Positions 1-9,285 are shown, counted from the stretch's first letter. The stretch is 64,000 nt of DNA from UBA11865 sp041570195 (GCA_041570195.1 JBFFWQ010000006.1:34120-98119), one strand, 5' to 3'. The notes: generated by a model from the letters alone, not told the origin. Program-made: numbers and translations.

Positions 1-582
1 TTGCTCTACGCGCCCCTGCGAACCCAGTATCATTCCATGAGTGGCTGCGGCGTACCGATCGTAACAGGCCAGCACCTTGCCGGCGTCGCCTTCGGTCAAG
101 CGCTCAATGTGCTCCCAGGACGTGCGTGGACGAATACCAGCGGGCCGAAACTCATATTGATTCATCTTGGTGCCGTAGCCAAATCCCATTTGACTATAGA
201 AATCGGCGCGAAAAGGATAAAGCAAGGCAATCGTGGCCCCTTCGTCGCGAACCCGCCGCAGATAGAATCTCACCATCTCCATACCCAGCTTCTGTTTTCG
301 GTGCAGCAGATCGACCGCCAGAGATCCGAGTCCGCCGGACTGTACAAATGTACCTCGGACGTTCATCATAAACTCATAGATCAACATGCCCGCCCTTAGG
401 TGGCCATCGCGGAATAGCCCGTAAATGGTCACCGAAGGATCGTCATAGGTTGTCGCCAGGCGCTGTCGTAACCTTCTTCGGTCTTCATCCGACACAATGT
501 TTAGGCCAGGATAAGCGCCAGCCATTATGGTCACATATGTGTCCAGATCCGACTCTTCCAGAACCTCGATGCGATTCTTCAC
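1..582 (-). CDS. GNAT-family acetyltransferase, Eis-like (3' end outside window)
   Basis: The reverse strand is open for 194 codons from a GTG at 582 and runs off the left edge, so the C-terminus is missing. A GGGAG ribosome site lies eight bases before the GTG. The protein has the acetyl-CoA-binding layout of GNAT enzymes: a strand ending GGLGSLAVDLLHRKQKLG, then ATIALLYPFRADFYSQMGFGYG, which matches the end of the acetyltransferase fold in Eis-type proteins. Eis enzymes acetylate amines such as aminoglycosides or lysines. The substrate here cannot be told, and the C-terminal SCP2-like domain expected for Eis would lie outside the window. It is divergent from the formiminotransferase gene. 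Confidence 0.75.
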   Translation of the reverse strand, partial: MKNRIEVLEESDLDTYVTIMAGAYPGLNIVSDEDRRRLRQRLATTYDDPSVTIYGLFRDGHLRAGMLIYEFMMNVRGTFVQSGGLGSLAVDLLHRKQKLGMEMVRFYLRRVRDEGATIALLYPFRADFYSQMGFGYGTKMNQYEFRPAGIRPRTSWEHIERLTEGDAGKVLACYDRYAAATHGMILGSQGRVEQ

Positions 583-625
583 GACTATCTCCCGTCTATA
601 GAAGACCACGCTGGGTGTCTTCTGA

Positions 626-654
626 TTGGTGTTAAACAGGCCATTTGATAAAAT
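626..654 (+). promoter_or_regulatory. Possible sigma-70 promoter for ftcD
   Basis: TTGGTG (626-631) and TAAAAT (649-654) are 17 bases apart, in the short gap between the divergent acetyltransferase and ftcD. The -10 box is good but the -35 box matches only half of the consensus. Confidence 0.35.
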
Positions 655-726
655 GCACTGTTTTGTACTTGCAGGGCTATTTTCTGTCAATCCCGAATTA
701 ACTGTAAGCATGGAGAGCGCCAAATA

Positions 727-2238
727 ATGCAAAAGATAGTCGAATGTGTGCCAAATTTCAGCGAAGGGCAGCGACCGGAAGTCTACGACGACATTGCCAA
801 TGCCATCCGCCAGGTGCCGGGGGCCCACGTACTGGATGTGAGCGCTGATCCCGATCACAATCGTTCCGTTATTACCTTTGTCGGCAATCCTGATGCTGTC
901 GAAGAGGCAGCCTTTCAGGCCATTGCCAGGGCCGCTAAGCACATCGACCTGGATGAGCACGAGGGTGAACATCCCAGGCTTGGCGCTACCGATGTCTGCC
1001 CATTTGTGCCGGTAAAAAACGTCACGGTCGATGAGTGTGTCGAGATAGCAAGGAGAGTCGGTCAACGAGTGGGCGACGAGTTGGGCATCGCAGTCTACCT
1101 GTATGGCGAAGCCGCCACCAGGCCGGACCGGAAGAAACTCTCCGCAATCCGCCGCGGCGAGTACGAGCTGTGGCGCGATGAAGTTGCCACCGTCCCCGAG
1201 CGAGTGCCTGATTATGGTCCGGCGCGACCCAGCAGGTCAGGCGCCACTGTGATAGGCGTACGCCCATTTCTAATCGCCTATAACATCTTTCTCAATACCG
1301 ATGATGTGGCCATTGCCAACAAGATCGCCAGGGCTGTGCGTTTCACCAGCGGTGGGTTGAGGCACGTTCAGGCTTTAGGCTTCCTTGTAGAAGGCCAGGC
1401 GCAGGTGAGCATGAATCTGACCGACTTCAACAAGACCCCAATACACGCCGTCCAGGAAATGGTGCGGCGAGAAGCCGCCCGTCATGGGCTGACGATTACC
1501 AAGTCAGAATTGATCGGTCTTGCGCCTCAAAAAGCCTTCTTGGAAGCGGCCAAATGGTATTTTCAACTCGACGACATGAAGGACGATCAGGTATTGGAGA
1601 TTCGCCTGGCAGACGCCACGAGCGACGATTACACGCCTTACCCATTTTTGGAAGCCACCGGCGCAGCAACGCCCACACCAGGTGGCGGCTCGTCGGCCGC
1701 GCTTGCTGGTGCGCTGTCGGCTTCCCTATCACAAATGGTGGCCAATCTTACGCTAGGACGTAAGAAATACGCCTCGGTTGAGGCTGAAATTGAGGGTCTG
1801 CTCGAACAGACCACGCGACTGCGACACGAACTGACTGCGGCCATTGGCCACGATGCAGCTGCCTTTGAACGATTGATGAGCGCCTGGCGTGACAAGAAGG
1901 TGTCTGGTGAAGACAAAATGTTGGCCATCGAAGAGGCCACTCGTCAAGCGGGACTAGTGCCGTTAACCGTTGCCAGGCGAAGCCGGGATGCGGCCAAGCT
2001 CGCCGTGTCAATGACGGCGATCGGAAACGCCAACGCCGTCACCGATGCGGCCGCGGCGGCCGTCATGGCTCGCGCCGCCGTTCAGGTCGCCGCCATGAAC
2101 GTAAGAATCAATGGCATTGGCTTGCGCGATCAAGATCAAGCCCAGGCCTGGAATGCTGAGCTTACGACGCTTGAAACCGAAACAGAGCGTCTGGCAGAAC
2201 AAGCCGTGGCCATGGCGGCCGATCGCGGAGGATTCTAG
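727..2238 (+). CDS. ftcD: Bifunctional glutamate formimidoyltransferase / formimidoyltetrahydrofolate cyclodeaminase
   Basis: The 503-residue protein fuses the two enzymes that end histidine degradation. The N-terminal part (about 1-300) moves the formimino group from formiminoglutamate to tetrahydrofolate. The C-terminal part (about 305-500) releases ammonia to give methenyl-THF. The start VECVPNFSEGQ is the family signature, and GEHPRLGA places a histidine at residue 82, the catalytic position known in the mammalian enzyme. The cyclodeaminase part begins near PTPGGGSSAALAGALS. GGAG precedes the ATG. No other hut gene is in the window, so the enzyme may supply one-carbon folate from imported or separately encoded histidine breakdown. 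Confidence 0.95.
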   Translation: MQKIVECVPNFSEGQRPEVYDDIANAIRQVPGAHVLDVSADPDHNRSVITFVGNPDAVEEAAFQAIARAAKHIDLDEHEGEHPRLGATDVCPFVPVKNVTVDECVEIARRVGQRVGDELGIAVYLYGEAATRPDRKKLSAIRRGEYELWRDEVATVPERVPDYGPARPSRSGATVIGVRPFLIAYNIFLNTDDVAIANKIARAVRFTSGGLRHVQALGFLVEGQAQVSMNLTDFNKTPIHAVQEMVRREAARHGLTITKSELIGLAPQKAFLEAAKWYFQLDDMKDDQVLEIRLADATSDDYTPYPFLEATGAATPTPGGGSSAALAGALSASLSQMVANLTLGRKKYASVEAEIEGLLEQTTRLRHELTAAIGHDAAAFERLMSAWRDKKVSGEDKMLAIEEATRQAGLVPLTVARRSRDAAKLAVSMTAIGNANAVTDAAAAAVMARAAVQVAAMNVRINGIGLRDQDQAQAWNAELTTLETETERLAEQAVAMAADRGGF

Positions 2239-3396
2239 TTGGCGTCGCGGCGAAACAACGTGTGGGGCCAGAGTAATCGCCTCTTGCCAATCCCAGGCTG
2301 GGGCATCCTGGCCCTGATTGGTATCTCGCTCACTGTACTGGTCGGGTGCCGATCCAGCGCAGCCGGGCCGGCGGTCAACTTGGCTCCAACATCCGTGGTA
2401 GGTCAGGCGTCCTCGCCGGCGCCTCCCCCGCCACCCGTATTGGTGACTGTGTCAGGCTCATCGGAAAAGAGCTCTTTCAGCCCGCTCAGCGCCGCTGAAT
2501 TGGCCGAGACCGCAACGGTCGATGCTCAGGCGCAGATCATCACCCCAGAAACGGAGCTCTTGGCCGAGCCGGCAACTGTTCCCCCGCCGACCGAAACGCC
2601 CTTGCCCACCTTCACGCCACCGGCTCTGCCAAAGACGCCTGTATGGGAGCATTATTGGCTGCGCAGACCTGTGCCAGAGGAGTCAGCCGTCTGGACCGAT
2701 AAAGCCTATCCGTACGGCAGCACCCGCGGCGGCGAGTTGCGGTCCCATCATGGGGTTGAATTCAACGTCCCGGCCGGAACCGTTGTAATGGCCGCCGCGA
2801 GTGGCACCGTGGTTGCCGCCGGACGGGATGACGTGGAACGGCTTGGCGCCAGCAACAACTTCTATGGAAACGTAGTCGTGATCCAGCATGACACGGGCCT
2901 TGAGAATCAGCCAGTCTACAGCCTTTACGGGCACCTCTCTCAGATCTTGGTTCAAGTTGGCGACCGGGTTAATGCCTTGGATACGATCGCTCTATCGGGT
3001 GCCAGTGGAGTTGCAGACGGCGCGCACTTGCACTTTGAAGTGCGGGTAGGCAGCAACAACTACGAGAGCACCCGAAATCCTTTGTTGTGGCTCTATCCCT
3101 TCCCTGATCGCGCCGTCGTCGCCGGCCGTATCACTTATCCTGATGGTACGCCGGCTCGCAATGTCCCGCTTAACCTTCGTCGTGTTGACGCGCCTTCTCC
3201 CTATGCGGCGACGACCAGCTATGCCGACGACAGCGTAAACTCCGATGATGTCTGGGACGAGAACTTCGCTTTTGACGACATATATGCCGGCTATTATGAG
3301 TTAACGGCCGGAACAGGCGATGACAAGATCAAGGTTGAATTTTGGGTCCATCCCTACCAAACCAGCTTCGTCGAACTCGTGCTTGATAACAAATGA
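2239..3396 (+). CDS. M23-family (LytM) peptidase, probable lipoprotein
   Basis: The gene starts with TTG directly after the ftcD stop. GGAGG seven bases upstream (2227-2231) supports that start and indicates translation coupled to ftcD. A hydrophobic segment (about 22-36) ends in VLVGC, a lipobox with Cys37. A proline/threonine-rich linker (about 40-135) follows, then an M23 domain (about 160-285) and a short beta domain of carboxypeptidase-regulatory type. The zinc site reads H170-x3-E174 with H263-L-H265, and YGHL supplies His232. The usual HxxxD aspartate is replaced by glutamate. Probable role: an envelope-anchored cell-wall endopeptidase or an inactive LytM-like activator. Confidence 0.85.
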   Translation: MASRRNNVWGQSNRLLPIPGWGILALIGISLTVLVGCRSSAAGPAVNLAPTSVVGQASSPAPPPPPVLVTVSGSSEKSSFSPLSAAELAETATVDAQAQIITPETELLAEPATVPPPTETPLPTFTPPALPKTPVWEHYWLRRPVPEESAVWTDKAYPYGSTRGGELRSHHGVEFNVPAGTVVMAAASGTVVAAGRDDVERLGASNNFYGNVVVIQHDTGLENQPVYSLYGHLSQILVQVGDRVNALDTIALSGASGVADGAHLHFEVRVGSNNYESTRNPLLWLYPFPDRAVVAGRITYPDGTPARNVPLNLRRVDAPSPYAATTSYADDSVNSDDVWDENFAFDDIYAGYYELTAGTGDDKIKVEFWVHPYQTSFVELVLDNK

Positions 3397-3408
3397 TACG
3401 AGCGTAGT

Positions 3409-4104
3409 TCAGCTGGCCCGCTTCAGCAGCCAATAGCCTAGGACGGACAGGACAATACCTTCGAGCAGAACGGCGCCAGTCCACACCAACCCAAAGTCAA
3501 ACCAGAATTTCTCCGGAAACAGGCGAATCAACGAATCCGAAAAGGAGAAGGTCCAGGTGTCCGGCGGGAATAAGATCTCGTGAAACTGGGTGAAGACGAA
3601 GTTCCACGAGAGGCCGATCAGAACTATCACCAACAGCAGTGCTCCAGTGGTGAATAGCCCGCCATGCATCATCGCCCTGTAGCCTTCCGTTCGACGCTCT
3701 CGTTGTAGCAGCAGATAGAGCAAGCCACCGATAACTACGATCGCAGCCACCCAGATCAGCCGGCTGAATAGGTCGGTCAGCTCCTTGACGTCGAGCATGT
3801 GACCGATTTCTCGTTCGTTGTAGAGTGGCTGGTCGGCGCCGGGTAGTCGTAACTGCTCAAGCAGCCGGATGGCTTCGTCAGCAGGCTCAGAACTGCGCAA
3901 ATAGTCCAGCGTAGCTTCCGCCAATTCAAGGCGTTCCTCTTGTGTAAAGCCATAACGATCTGGCGCGATGCGTCCGTACTCGAAAGTCGGATAGCTGGGC
4001 GAGTCCCAAACGATAACGAGCCGCAAAGTACCCAGTGTCAGCAAGAAAGGCATGGCCAAAACTACGAGCCAGCGCACGATTTTGGCCCAGTTGATGTTCT
4101 TCAA
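3409..4104 (-). CDS. TIGR01906/DUF1461-type integral membrane protein
   Basis: I place the start at a TTG at 4104 because GGAGGAG lies four to six bases upstream and the first membrane helix follows at once. An earlier in-frame TTG at 4173 would overlap the upstream stop but has no comparable ribosome site. The product (about 231 residues) has an N-terminal membrane helix, a soluble segment containing the family motif YNEREIGHMLDVKEL, and three further helices. The family's function is unknown. It lies directly downstream of the MFS/spermidine-synthase-like gene and is probably cotranscribed with it. Confidence 0.8.
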   Translation of the reverse strand: MKNINWAKIVRWLVVLAMPFLLTLGTLRLVIVWDSPSYPTFEYGRIAPDRYGFTQEERLELAEATLDYLRSSEPADEAIRLLEQLRLPGADQPLYNEREIGHMLDVKELTDLFSRLIWVAAIVVIGGLLYLLLQRERRTEGYRAMMHGGLFTTGALLLVIVLIGLSWNFVFTQFHEILFPPDTWTFSFSDSLIRLFPEKFWFDFGLVWTGAVLLEGIVLSVLGYWLLKRAS

Positions 4105-4169
4105 GCTACTCCTCCATGACAAATGATGTTGGTTGGCAGCGACTACTGGTCTTTTCAAGAACAGCCATT

Positions 4170-5750
4170 TCAACCGCCCAGACCAGGCAAACCGGCCGGA
4201 CCTTCTTCAAGCAAGTAACGGATGACAATTGAATCGATGATTGTCTCGACCGGCGCTCGCTCGTCGGTAAAGACGACGTCTCCACGCACAGTTGGAACCA
4301 GGTTCGCCTGGGCCGATTCAAGCGCTTGATGCAGAAGTGGCTGACCTGTAGCGTCGATTGTAGCCAGCCATTCGGCCAGGTTTGTCCTTTCGGTAGGCTG
4401 AACCGTGGCCACCAGGATGGTATTCAGCGATCCTGGTACGTCGATGGTGTGAACGCTCGAAAACACGGTTAGCAATGTGCTCGTGATCGCTTCAACCAGG
4501 CGACGGTCCGTGGGACCACGCCCGACGTTGATGGCCAGAATGCCGTTTGCTGTAAGACGAGCTTCGACCTCGGCAAAGTAGTCGCTGGTCGTCAGGTGCC
4601 ATGGTATATAGGGAACCTTATAGGCGTCCAGGGTAATCAGATCATACTGCGTTTTGAGCTGGTTGAGTTGATACCGGCCGTCGCCAATAACAACATTGAT
4701 ATTTGGCTCATTCAGGTCGAAGTATGCGCGACCCGCCTCCACGATCGCCGGGTCCAATTCGATGCCGTCGACAGGTATTGGCCCAAAAACCTCCGTAAAC
4801 TGCTTTGGGATGGTGCCCGCCGCCAGTCCAATAACGGCCATGTTCTCAAGTACCAGTGGATCCGACGGCGAGTTGAAGAAAGGAGCAGCCAACATGATGC
4901 TCCAAACGGAAATGCGTGGTACGTGGCCGCCATCGCAGTAGAATGAGTGATACGCCTGTCCTTCATTTAGGAGAAGATAGTTGCAATCGTCCCGGCGTAC
5001 AACCTGCACGTAATTATAAGCCGACTCTTGCTCAAAAATCTGATCAGGATATGCCTTGATACTGCCCTGGGTCCAAAGAATGACAAATGGAACCAGGATA
5101 ATGGGCAGCAGTAATGAGGCGTACGGCGGGCGCTGGCGCGCTCGCCATAGTCCAATGAGGCCTACGATAAGCAGGGCGACCCCAAACAACACCGCGGTAA
5201 TACGTGTACCCGCCTGGGGGATGACGATGAGTACTGGAAGATAGGTACCTAACAGACTGCCCCAGGTCGATACGGCATAGATACGTCCGCTGATCCGGCC
5301 GGCTTCGCCGACATCACGTACGCCAAGCCGGATCGCATAGGGCGATATGCAGCCCAACAGCGTAATCGGCACGGCGAGCGACAAGAAAACAACGATCAGC
5401 GAACTGAGGACCGCGCCGATGTTCACGGATGCCAGGGCCGAAGCCGCCTGGCGCAGCACCACGCTAGTGAGCAGCAGAAAAAAGACACAGCAAAAACCGG
5501 CAATGGTCACCAGCCAGTAGAACGGGGTCGGTCGTGGACGGCGGTCGGCCAACCTTCCGCCAAGAAAATAACCTAAGGTAAGAAACAGCAGCACCAGGCC
5601 GATGACGTTTGCCCAGACGATATTGGAAGTGCCAAACACCGTCTGTAACATCCGACTGATGGTGAACTCGATGGCCAGCGTGGCCATGCCCGCGACGAAG
5701 ACGGTCAGATACAGAGACGCGCGCGGAAAACTGGTCGTCCCCCGGTTCAT
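4170..5750 (-). CDS. Fused membrane / spermidine-synthase-like protein
   Basis: The N-terminal half (to about residue 230) holds several hydrophobic helices beginning VFVAGMATLAIEFTISRML, typical of MFS/spermidine-synthase fusion proteins. The C-terminal half is a Rossmann methyltransferase-like fold with VIGLAAGTIPKQF, VDGIELDPAIVEAGRAYF and YDLITLDAYKVPYIPWHL. These correspond to the glycine loop, the acidic ribose-binding strand and the active-site loop of spermidine synthases. Whether it makes a polyamine is uncertain, since many of these fusions have no tested activity. ATG at 5750 is preferred to a GTG at 5777. The downstream DUF1461 gene overlaps or nearly abuts it. Confidence 0.8.
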   Translation of the reverse strand: MNRGTTSFPRASLYLTVFVAGMATLAIEFTISRMLQTVFGTSNIVWANVIGLVLLFLTLGYFLGGRLADRRPRPTPFYWLVTIAGFCCVFFLLLTSVVLRQAASALASVNIGAVLSSLIVVFLSLAVPITLLGCISPYAIRLGVRDVGEAGRISGRIYAVSTWGSLLGTYLPVLIVIPQAGTRITAVLFGVALLIVGLIGLWRARQRPPYASLLLPIILVPFVILWTQGSIKAYPDQIFEQESAYNYVQVVRRDDCNYLLLNEGQAYHSFYCDGGHVPRISVWSIMLAAPFFNSPSDPLVLENMAVIGLAAGTIPKQFTEVFGPIPVDGIELDPAIVEAGRAYFDLNEPNINVVIGDGRYQLNQLKTQYDLITLDAYKVPYIPWHLTTSDYFAEVEARLTANGILAINVGRGPTDRRLVEAITSTLLTVFSSVHTIDVPGSLNTILVATVQPTERTNLAEWLATIDATGQPLLHQALESAQANLVPTVRGDVVFTDERAPVETIIDSIVIRYLLEEGPAGLPGLGG

Positions 5751-5804
5751 GCTGCCACCAGTTTCTGGCACTTGCACCTGCGACCCTTAACTACCCGCAT
5801 GTAA

Positions 5805-7832
5805 CTACTGAATCTGAAAACGTTCATTCAACTGTTCGGGGGACAAACGTCCTGTGTTCCTGAAGATAATGACCAGTGGCTGATCGTAAACTGTAAAGCT
5901 CTCGTCAAACCGACCCAATGCCAGCCCAGATTGCTCAGCCAGGTACTGCTCAACCTCGGCCGGTACGTTGAGGTTAGGCCACCCGAAAGTATCTGGGGTT
6001 AGATGCAGGCCAAACAAGTTTGGCATGCGTGTGCCAACGTAGGCTACCTCGAATCCTAGTTGGCCGTCAAACAAGAGCCGGTAGAACTGGCTGGACAGTG
6101 GATATCGTTCGGGTAGTCTCGGAATAACACCGTAATTGCGGTTGGAGGCCAGCGCCAGATAATCGCTTTGGGCCACAAGGGCCAGATTTTGGTCTAGTTT
6201 TTCCAGGCCGTCGTGTGACTCAGTGCCCGAAAGCCAATTCACGTCCCCCAACACAAATATGTCCCGTCGCAAATGTTGGCCGTCAACAGTTAGATTGTCG
6301 GGCAAGCGATCGTCCCACATCTCGCTAAGAATGTAAGAGCCGGGTGCAGCCTGCTCATATAGCCATTTGGAAGCCGCGACCCATGGATGGGGCTGGCGAT
6401 ACATATTCACAAAGGCCAAGGCATATAGGCCTGTCACAATCAACAGTATGGCGACAGCCACTCGACGCGCGACTTTGAGCCGGATACTCAGAATCATTGC
6501 CGCGGCGTACAACATCAGGAATGGGGTTAGTGGCTGCAGATAGCGCATGAACTTGACTACCAGCGCCCCCGTGGTCAAAAAAAAGGGCACGGTCCATAGC
6601 AGCACGACCAGCTCACCCTGGGAAAATGGGAACCGTTCCTTCCCCAAACTATAGGACTCCGGCATTTGTTCGGTCGAATGACCTGCGCGCCACCAGTGCA
6701 AAAAGGATCGGATCGCCCGCCAGACTGCCCAGATGAGGCCGGCAAACGAAACCAGGCCCAAAAGCGGACCCATTCCCCATCGCACCTGCATTTCGATGAA
6801 ATAGAGATAAGGCGTCGTTCCGGCATATTGCCGTACATACGGCACGTCCCGTGATCCCCGGACCATTGTTCCTTGACTCACGATGTTCTGTAGATAGCAG
6901 GAGTTCTGCAACTGCTCCGGCACCGTAAGCGGGCCAATGCGCAGCGAATCAGCGCTTTCGCAAGATGTGTCGAGAAGCGCGAACGGATTGCTCGCGGCGA
7001 ATACGAGCAGGCCAATGACCAGTGTCACCGCGAGTAAGGCCATACGCCGGCCGAGAGGCCACTGGCGCTGGAGGGCAACGGCACCTAACAGCGGCAACAT
7101 TAGCAGCGTACCGCTGAATTTCGACCCGACCGCCAGACCAATCGAGGCTCCAGTCAGAAGAATGGCGCCAGCGCGCTGTTTATGGCTTACAGCCCCCTTC
7201 GTAGCGGCAACGAGCAGAACCAAAGCGGCCAAGACGAAAAAGGTCAGATAAGGGTCGACCGTAAAGAAGTGGGCCAGTTGGATGTGCATCACGTTGACAG
7301 CCAACAGAGCGGCTGCCAGGAGGCCAACGGAGGGGCTGAACAGCCATTTTCCAAGTATGAACAGCAGGCCCACGGTGGTCAAATCGAACAAAGCCGTCAG
7401 TACCCGGCCGACGGCCGTCAGGTGGCGGAATTCTATCTGATTGGCACCGTTGAGAATATCGCTTGTTAGCAGCCACCCTTCGGGAAGGCGCGTAGCCAAT
7501 CGCGGGCCCGCTCTTTCTGCCAAACGGGTTGCTGCAACCCCCAGGTAAAGCGGCAGATGGCCATAGGCGAAACGTCGCGGCTCATCTTGCTCTAACACCA
7601 GGCCGCCACTGCTCGCTCCCGGCGGCCAGTAAAATGGATTAAAGGTGGATTCGTTCGGCCGGAAGGCGGTTTGCCATTGCTCCGGCCATTCAATGCTTGT
7701 TCCCACCCAGGCTATGTAACGTTCGTCTGGATGATAATGGTTAAACTCGTCCCAATCCACGCTGGAAAGACGCAGAAATGCGGCAATCAGCAAAATGAGA
7801 GCCAGAAGGACGAACTGTGTTCGTTTACCCAT
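5805..7832 (-). CDS. GT39-like membrane glycosyltransferase (ArnT/PMT superfamily)
   Basis: This 675-residue multi-pass protein starts with a membrane helix followed by DWDEFNHYHPDERY. That is the acidic first periplasmic loop expected in polyprenyl-phosphate-dependent mannosyl/arabinosyl transferases. A dozen or so hydrophobic segments follow to about residue 480, then a soluble C-terminal domain. These enzymes move a sugar from a lipid-phosphate donor to protein or glycolipid on the outer face of the membrane. The acceptor is not predictable. It is the first gene of a three-gene same-strand run with the spermidine-synthase-like and DUF1461 genes. Confidence 0.85.
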   Translation of the reverse strand: MGKRTQFVLLALILLIAAFLRLSSVDWDEFNHYHPDERYIAWVGTSIEWPEQWQTAFRPNESTFNPFYWPPGASSGGLVLEQDEPRRFAYGHLPLYLGVAATRLAERAGPRLATRLPEGWLLTSDILNGANQIEFRHLTAVGRVLTALFDLTTVGLLFILGKWLFSPSVGLLAAALLAVNVMHIQLAHFFTVDPYLTFFVLAALVLLVAATKGAVSHKQRAGAILLTGASIGLAVGSKFSGTLLMLPLLGAVALQRQWPLGRRMALLAVTLVIGLLVFAASNPFALLDTSCESADSLRIGPLTVPEQLQNSCYLQNIVSQGTMVRGSRDVPYVRQYAGTTPYLYFIEMQVRWGMGPLLGLVSFAGLIWAVWRAIRSFLHWWRAGHSTEQMPESYSLGKERFPFSQGELVVLLWTVPFFLTTGALVVKFMRYLQPLTPFLMLYAAAMILSIRLKVARRVAVAILLIVTGLYALAFVNMYRQPHPWVAASKWLYEQAAPGSYILSEMWDDRLPDNLTVDGQHLRRDIFVLGDVNWLSGTESHDGLEKLDQNLALVAQSDYLALASNRNYGVIPRLPERYPLSSQFYRLLFDGQLGFEVAYVGTRMPNLFGLHLTPDTFGWPNLNVPAEVEQYLAEQSGLALGRFDESFTVYDQPLVIIFRNTGRLSPEQLNERFQIQ

Positions 7833-7879
7833 CTTCAGGATTCTAGCCGCGGCTGACGAAGTGGTCGAGCCAAAGGTGA

Positions 7880-7907
7880 GACAAAGAGAGCCGGATTACT
7901 ATCCGGC
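7880..7907 (-). terminator. Probable intrinsic terminator after the L25 gene
   Basis: GCCGGAT (7890-7896) and ATCCGGC (7901-7907) form a perfect seven-base-pair stem with a four-base loop. Read on the minus strand it is followed by TCTCTTTGTCTC, a modest T-rich run. A second GC stem without a T-run lies at 7958-7981. Confidence 0.5.
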
Positions 7908-8001
7908 CCTCCTGATAGGCAAATGAGTTGGCTTGTAGACGACGATCCGTTGATCGGCGCCGGCGTCTGTCCGCCGCCGGCCGATAAATCGCGAGTGGCG
8001 T

Positions 8002-8673
8002 TTACTCCTCGAACTCTTCCTCGTCGACTTGCTTGCCCTTGGCGATCACCTCTACCTCGTCGGCTGCTGCCGCCATGAGCAAGTCCTCTTCCACTTCCTC
8101 TTCTTCTTCCTCCTCTTCCAGCGCGACGTAATCGAAACGAGCCACGATCGACTCCGGCGAAGCCAGAATTGCTACGCCTTCCGGCACTGTCAAATCGCCG
8201 ATTAACACGACGTCATCAGGCGTTTCGATTCTCGTCAGATCCACTTCTATCTCGGAAATCAGATTGTCCGGCAGACACTCAATTTCGACCGAGACCATAA
8301 TCATGGCCGTGGTGCCCAGGCCCTCGTCGACCGGCGCAGCCGTACCGACCGGCACCAGGGCGGCCTCAACCACCAGCTTCTCTGTCATGTTTACTTCATA
8401 GAAGTCCACATGGATCAAATCGCCGCGAGTCACATGGACTTGGACGTCCTTAGCCAGTACCGTGTGTTTCTCTTTACCAACACTGATATCTATCAGGTTC
8501 GTCATCCCTGCATCACGTAATACGCGCTGCAAGATTAGATTATCAACCTGAATGTTCAGATTTTGGCCCTGTCCGTAGATGACCGCTGGAATTATGCCTT
8601 GGCGTCGTAATTTCTTGGCCTTCTTACCCGTCATTTCCCGGCTCTCGGCCGTGAATGTTGCTCGCTCTGACAT
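8002..8673 (-). CDS. rplY: Ribosomal protein bL25 (CTC/TL5 type)
   Basis: The protein binds 5S rRNA in the large ribosomal subunit. The N-terminal L25 domain (about 1-90) carries GKKAKKLRRQGIIPAVIYG and VTRGDLIHVDFYEV. The TL5-type C-terminal domain runs to about residue 180, followed by a glutamate-rich tail ending QVDEEEFEE. That is the long form found outside the Gammaproteobacteria. The ATG at 8673 follows GAGGAA; a GTG immediately before it is an alternative start. The gene is transcribed alone, with a strong promoter and a roughly 100-base structured leader upstream. Confidence 0.95.
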   Translation of the reverse strand: MSERATFTAESREMTGKKAKKLRRQGIIPAVIYGQGQNLNIQVDNLILQRVLRDAGMTNLIDISVGKEKHTVLAKDVQVHVTRGDLIHVDFYEVNMTEKLVVEAALVPVGTAAPVDEGLGTTAMIMVSVEIECLPDNLISEIEVDLTRIETPDDVVLIGDLTVPEGVAILASPESIVARFDYVALEEEEEEEEVEEDLLMAAAADEVEVIAKGKQVDEEEFEE

Positions 8674-8710
8674 CACTTAGTTCCTCTAAACGTTAACCTA
8701 TCTTTCACTA

Positions 8711-8762
8711 AAACATCCGCTGTTTGGCCAGATTCATCTCGCGGCCCAAACACCGGATGTTT
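8711..8762 (-). promoter_or_regulatory. Structured leader hairpin upstream of the L25 gene
   Basis: AAACATCCG (8711-8719) pairs perfectly with CGGATGTTT (8754-8762). Inside it, after a two-base mismatch, GTTTGG pairs with CCAAAC. This long irregular stem lies between the L25 promoter and the start codon, so it should be part of the mRNA leader. Four T residues follow the stem on the minus strand. Confidence 0.55.
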
Positions 8763-8787
8763 GCGGATTTTCGCAAAACGAAAGAAG

Positions 8788-8816
8788 AGTATAAACAATC
8801 TGCTACAAATCGTCAA
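8788..8816 (-). promoter_or_regulatory. Sigma-70-type promoter for the L25 gene
   Basis: On the minus strand TTGACG (8816-8811) is followed, after exactly 17 bases, by TATACT (8793-8788). Predicted transcription starts near 8781, giving a leader of about 108 bases. Confidence 0.85.
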
Positions 8817-8889
8817 TTAGCTTGACGCGCCCGAGTAGCCGGGGTAAAAATCAGCCCGCGAGATGATATCGCTGAAATAGGAAACGACT

Positions 8890-9285
8890 ATGGATTTGGA
8901 TAGCTATTACGATCACATTTGCAGGGTCGGCAGACTACGCACTGATCAACATGCGCGCCGATGGAGCGATGGCGTGTTGCGCACCTTTGGAACGGCATTG
9001 AATGGTAGAACGAAGCGCGCAGTGGCGAAAGCATTACCCGATGAATTGGCAAAATCCTTGAAGGATGTATTCTGGTTGTTGCACTTCCGAGACCCGGATT
9101 TGAGCAGTGAGGAGTTTCTCCAGTGGGCCGCCCGCCGTAGCGGCAACTCAAACGGCGAATTTGCGATCTATCCAACTTTGGCTGTTTTCTCTGGCCTCAA
9201 GACGATTATTGATCAAGATTTACAGAGTCAGGTCGCCGAGGCCCTGTCCCCGCAGGTTCGCGATCTCTGGGAGCAGGCCGGCTAG
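8890..9285 (+). CDS. DUF2267-like small protein
   Basis: The 131-residue protein is soluble and largely helical. Its centre (RWSDGVLRTFGTALNG, then AVAKALPDELAKSLKDVF) resembles the DUF2267 family, in which arrays of helices alternate LPxEL-type turns. No catalytic motif is visible. It stands alone between the L25 promoter and the propeller lipoprotein. The family assignment is by pattern only. Confidence 0.65.
   Translation: MDLDSYYDHICRVGRLRTDQHARRWSDGVLRTFGTALNGRTKRAVAKALPDELAKSLKDVFWLLHFRDPDLSSEEFLQWAARRSGNSNGEFAIYPTLAVFSGLKTIIDQDLQSQVAEALSPQVRDLWEQAG

Noticed and set aside
7958..7981. GCCGGCG and CGCCGGC stem after the L25 gene
   Set aside because: It lacks a T-run on either strand. 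The stem at 7890-7907 is the better terminator.
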